NCBI GenBank assembly: GCA_002784245.1
Contig: PFKL01000112.1
Location: 1 to 5,965 of the forward strand
DNA: 5,965 nucleotides
Origin: Comamonadaceae bacterium CG_4_10_14_3_um_filter_60_75
Lineage (GTDB): Bacteria; Pseudomonadota; Gammaproteobacteria; Burkholderiales; Burkholderiaceae_C
Reading direction: 5' to 3'
Positions 4,969-5,965 of the stretch are shown here, in pieces. The first letter of the stretch is position 1. Every line of letters begins with the position of its first letter. The notes under the pieces were generated by a model. The model searched no databases. It saw nothing but the letters and a program-made list of their open reading frames with translations, and had not been told where the DNA came from. The position numbers and the translations under genes were made by a program.

Positions 4969-5965
4969 TCGCACACCGCCGCGTACACCAGGTTGCGAAA
5001 CAGCATCCGGTAATACTCGCGCTGGTTGGGCGCTTGCAGCATGAGGATGGCGAACAGGTCGAGCTTGGGGTCGACAAAGAAGGTGGTGCCGGCCAAGCCG
5101 CCCCAAAAGTAGGTGCCAACCGAACCGGGCACCGGCGCCACGCCTTGGTGTTTGCGCACCGCAAAACCCAAGCCAAAGCCATGCCCGGGCGGCAGCAAAG
5201 CCATGGAGCCGGTGGCGGCCACGGGAATGTCGCCCAGGTGGTCAGTGGTCATGAAATCCACCGTTTGTGCGCCCAGCAGGCGCACGCCGTCCAATTCGCC
5301 TCGGCCCAGCATGAACTGCAAGAAGCGCGCGTAGTCCTGCGCGGTAGAGATCAGCCCGCCGCCGCCAGAGGCCAGCGCGGCATCAAGCCGCACATCAATC
5401 ACCCGCATCTGCACGCCGCCGTCGGGGTCACGCGCAAAGGGTTCGGCAATGTGGTCGTGGAATTCTGGCGGCACGGTGAAACCGGTGTGCGACATGCCCA
5501 GCGGCTCAAAAATGTGTTCGCGCAAAAAGTCTTGCAGGCTCTGACCCGACACCACTTCAATCACGCGGCCGAGTACATCGGTGGCGCGGCTGTATTCAAA
5601 CGCGATGCCGGGTTGGTACATCAGCGGGATGCCGGCCAGCTGCTGGGTGAACTCGGCCAGCGTGCGCTCACGCGAGCCGATGCGCAGCTGGGTGTACTGG
5701 CGCTGCACCGGGCTGGCGCCCAAAAATTCGTAGGTCATGCCCGCGGTGTGGCGCAGCAGGTCGTGCACTGTGGCGTCGCGGCGCACCGGCTCCAGCGACG
5801 GCGCGGTTGACGTGCTGCCGTTTTGCACCGCCACCTGTTGTTTGGCGAACTCGCGCAAATGCTTGCTGACCGCGTCGCTCAGCAGCAAGCGCCCCTGCTC
5901 TACCAGCATCATCGCCGCCACCGAGACAATCGGTTTGGTCATCGAGTAGATGCGAAAGCGCGCGT
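4965..5965 (-). CDS. Serine hydrolase, class C beta-lactamase / family VIII esterase type (N-terminus outside window)
   Basis: The visible 332 residues belong to the penicillin-binding-protein-like serine hydrolase superfamily. The frame is open to the right edge, reading ARFRIYSMTKPIVSVAAMML. The SxxK nucleophile motif is therefore SMTK, with Ser at 5943-5945 and Lys at 5934-5936. The first ATG in the frame (5940-5942) is the Met inside this motif and cannot be the true start; the real N-terminus lies beyond 5965. The second motif is FEYSRATDVLGRVIEVVSG, with the catalytic Tyr at 5592-5594. The third is YFWGGLAGTTFFVDP, with Trp at 5103-5105. WGG in place of the beta-lactamase KTG favours an esterase or amide hydrolase over an antibiotic-resistance enzyme. 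SGGGGLISTAQDYARFLQ and the C-terminus are family-typical and intact. Its substrate and location cannot be deduced without the N-terminus. Confidence 0.88.
   Translation of the reverse strand, partial: ARFRIYSMTKPIVSVAAMMLVEQGRLLLSDAVSKHLREFAKQQVAVQNGSTSTAPSLEPVRRDATVHDLLRHTAGMTYEFLGASPVQRQYTQLRIGSRERTLAEFTQQLAGIPLMYQPGIAFEYSRATDVLGRVIEVVSGQSLQDFLREHIFEPLGMSHTGFTVPPEFHDHIAEPFARDPDGGVQMRVIDVRLDAALASGGGGLISTAQDYARFLQFMLGRGELDGVRLLGAQTVDFMTTDHLGDIPVAATGSMALLPPGHGFGLGFAVRKHQGVAPVPGSVGTYFWGGLAGTTFFVDPKLDLFAILMLQAPNQREYYRMLFRNLVYAAVCD

Noticed and set aside
4866..5810. Plus-strand open frame opposite the serine hydrolase
   Set aside because: It is His/Gln/Arg-rich and low in hydrophobic blocks, lies antisense to a gene with all three catalytic motifs, and overlaps the end of the small exported gene.

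Overview
The window looks like chromosomal DNA of a high-GC betaproteobacterium, most likely a member of the Comamonadaceae (Rhodoferax/Polaromonas-like). This rests on the GC-rich coding style, the gene families present, and an intergenic stretch at about 4381-4434 that resembles from memory the short dispersed repeats of that family. No database search was possible, so the taxonomy is an inference.

Layout, left to right. A minus-strand gene (20-685) encodes a ProQ/FinO-domain RNA-binding protein. A 79-base divergent intergenic region follows, with overlapping candidate -35 elements on the two strands. Next is a tightly coupled plus-strand pair. The first gene (765-3467) is a 900-residue fusion of a circularly permuted ATP-grasp domain and an alpha-E domain. 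The second (3464-4354) is a transglutaminase-fold protein with an intact Cys-His-Asp triad. Start and stop overlap as ATGA. A 197-base intergenic region then carries a palindromic repeat-like element and an inverted repeat with TTAC motifs. After it comes a small, probably exported plus-strand protein of unknown family (4552-4968). Its stop codon shares a CTAG with the stop codon of a convergent minus-strand serine hydrolase of the class C beta-lactamase / family VIII esterase type (4965-5965), whose N-terminus lies beyond the right edge.

The most system-like element is the ATP-grasp/alpha-E plus transglutaminase operon. Comparative genomics of amidoligases has predicted that such clusters make and process peptide (amide) linkages, but to my knowledge the substrate is not established. 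The other genes show no evident functional link to it. Three further points deserve a look: an apparent 60-base in-frame insertion near the N-terminus of the ATP-grasp gene, flanked by a 10-base direct repeat and containing a hairpin; a possible leaderless promoter for the same gene; and the unrecognised secreted protein with its own putative operator region.
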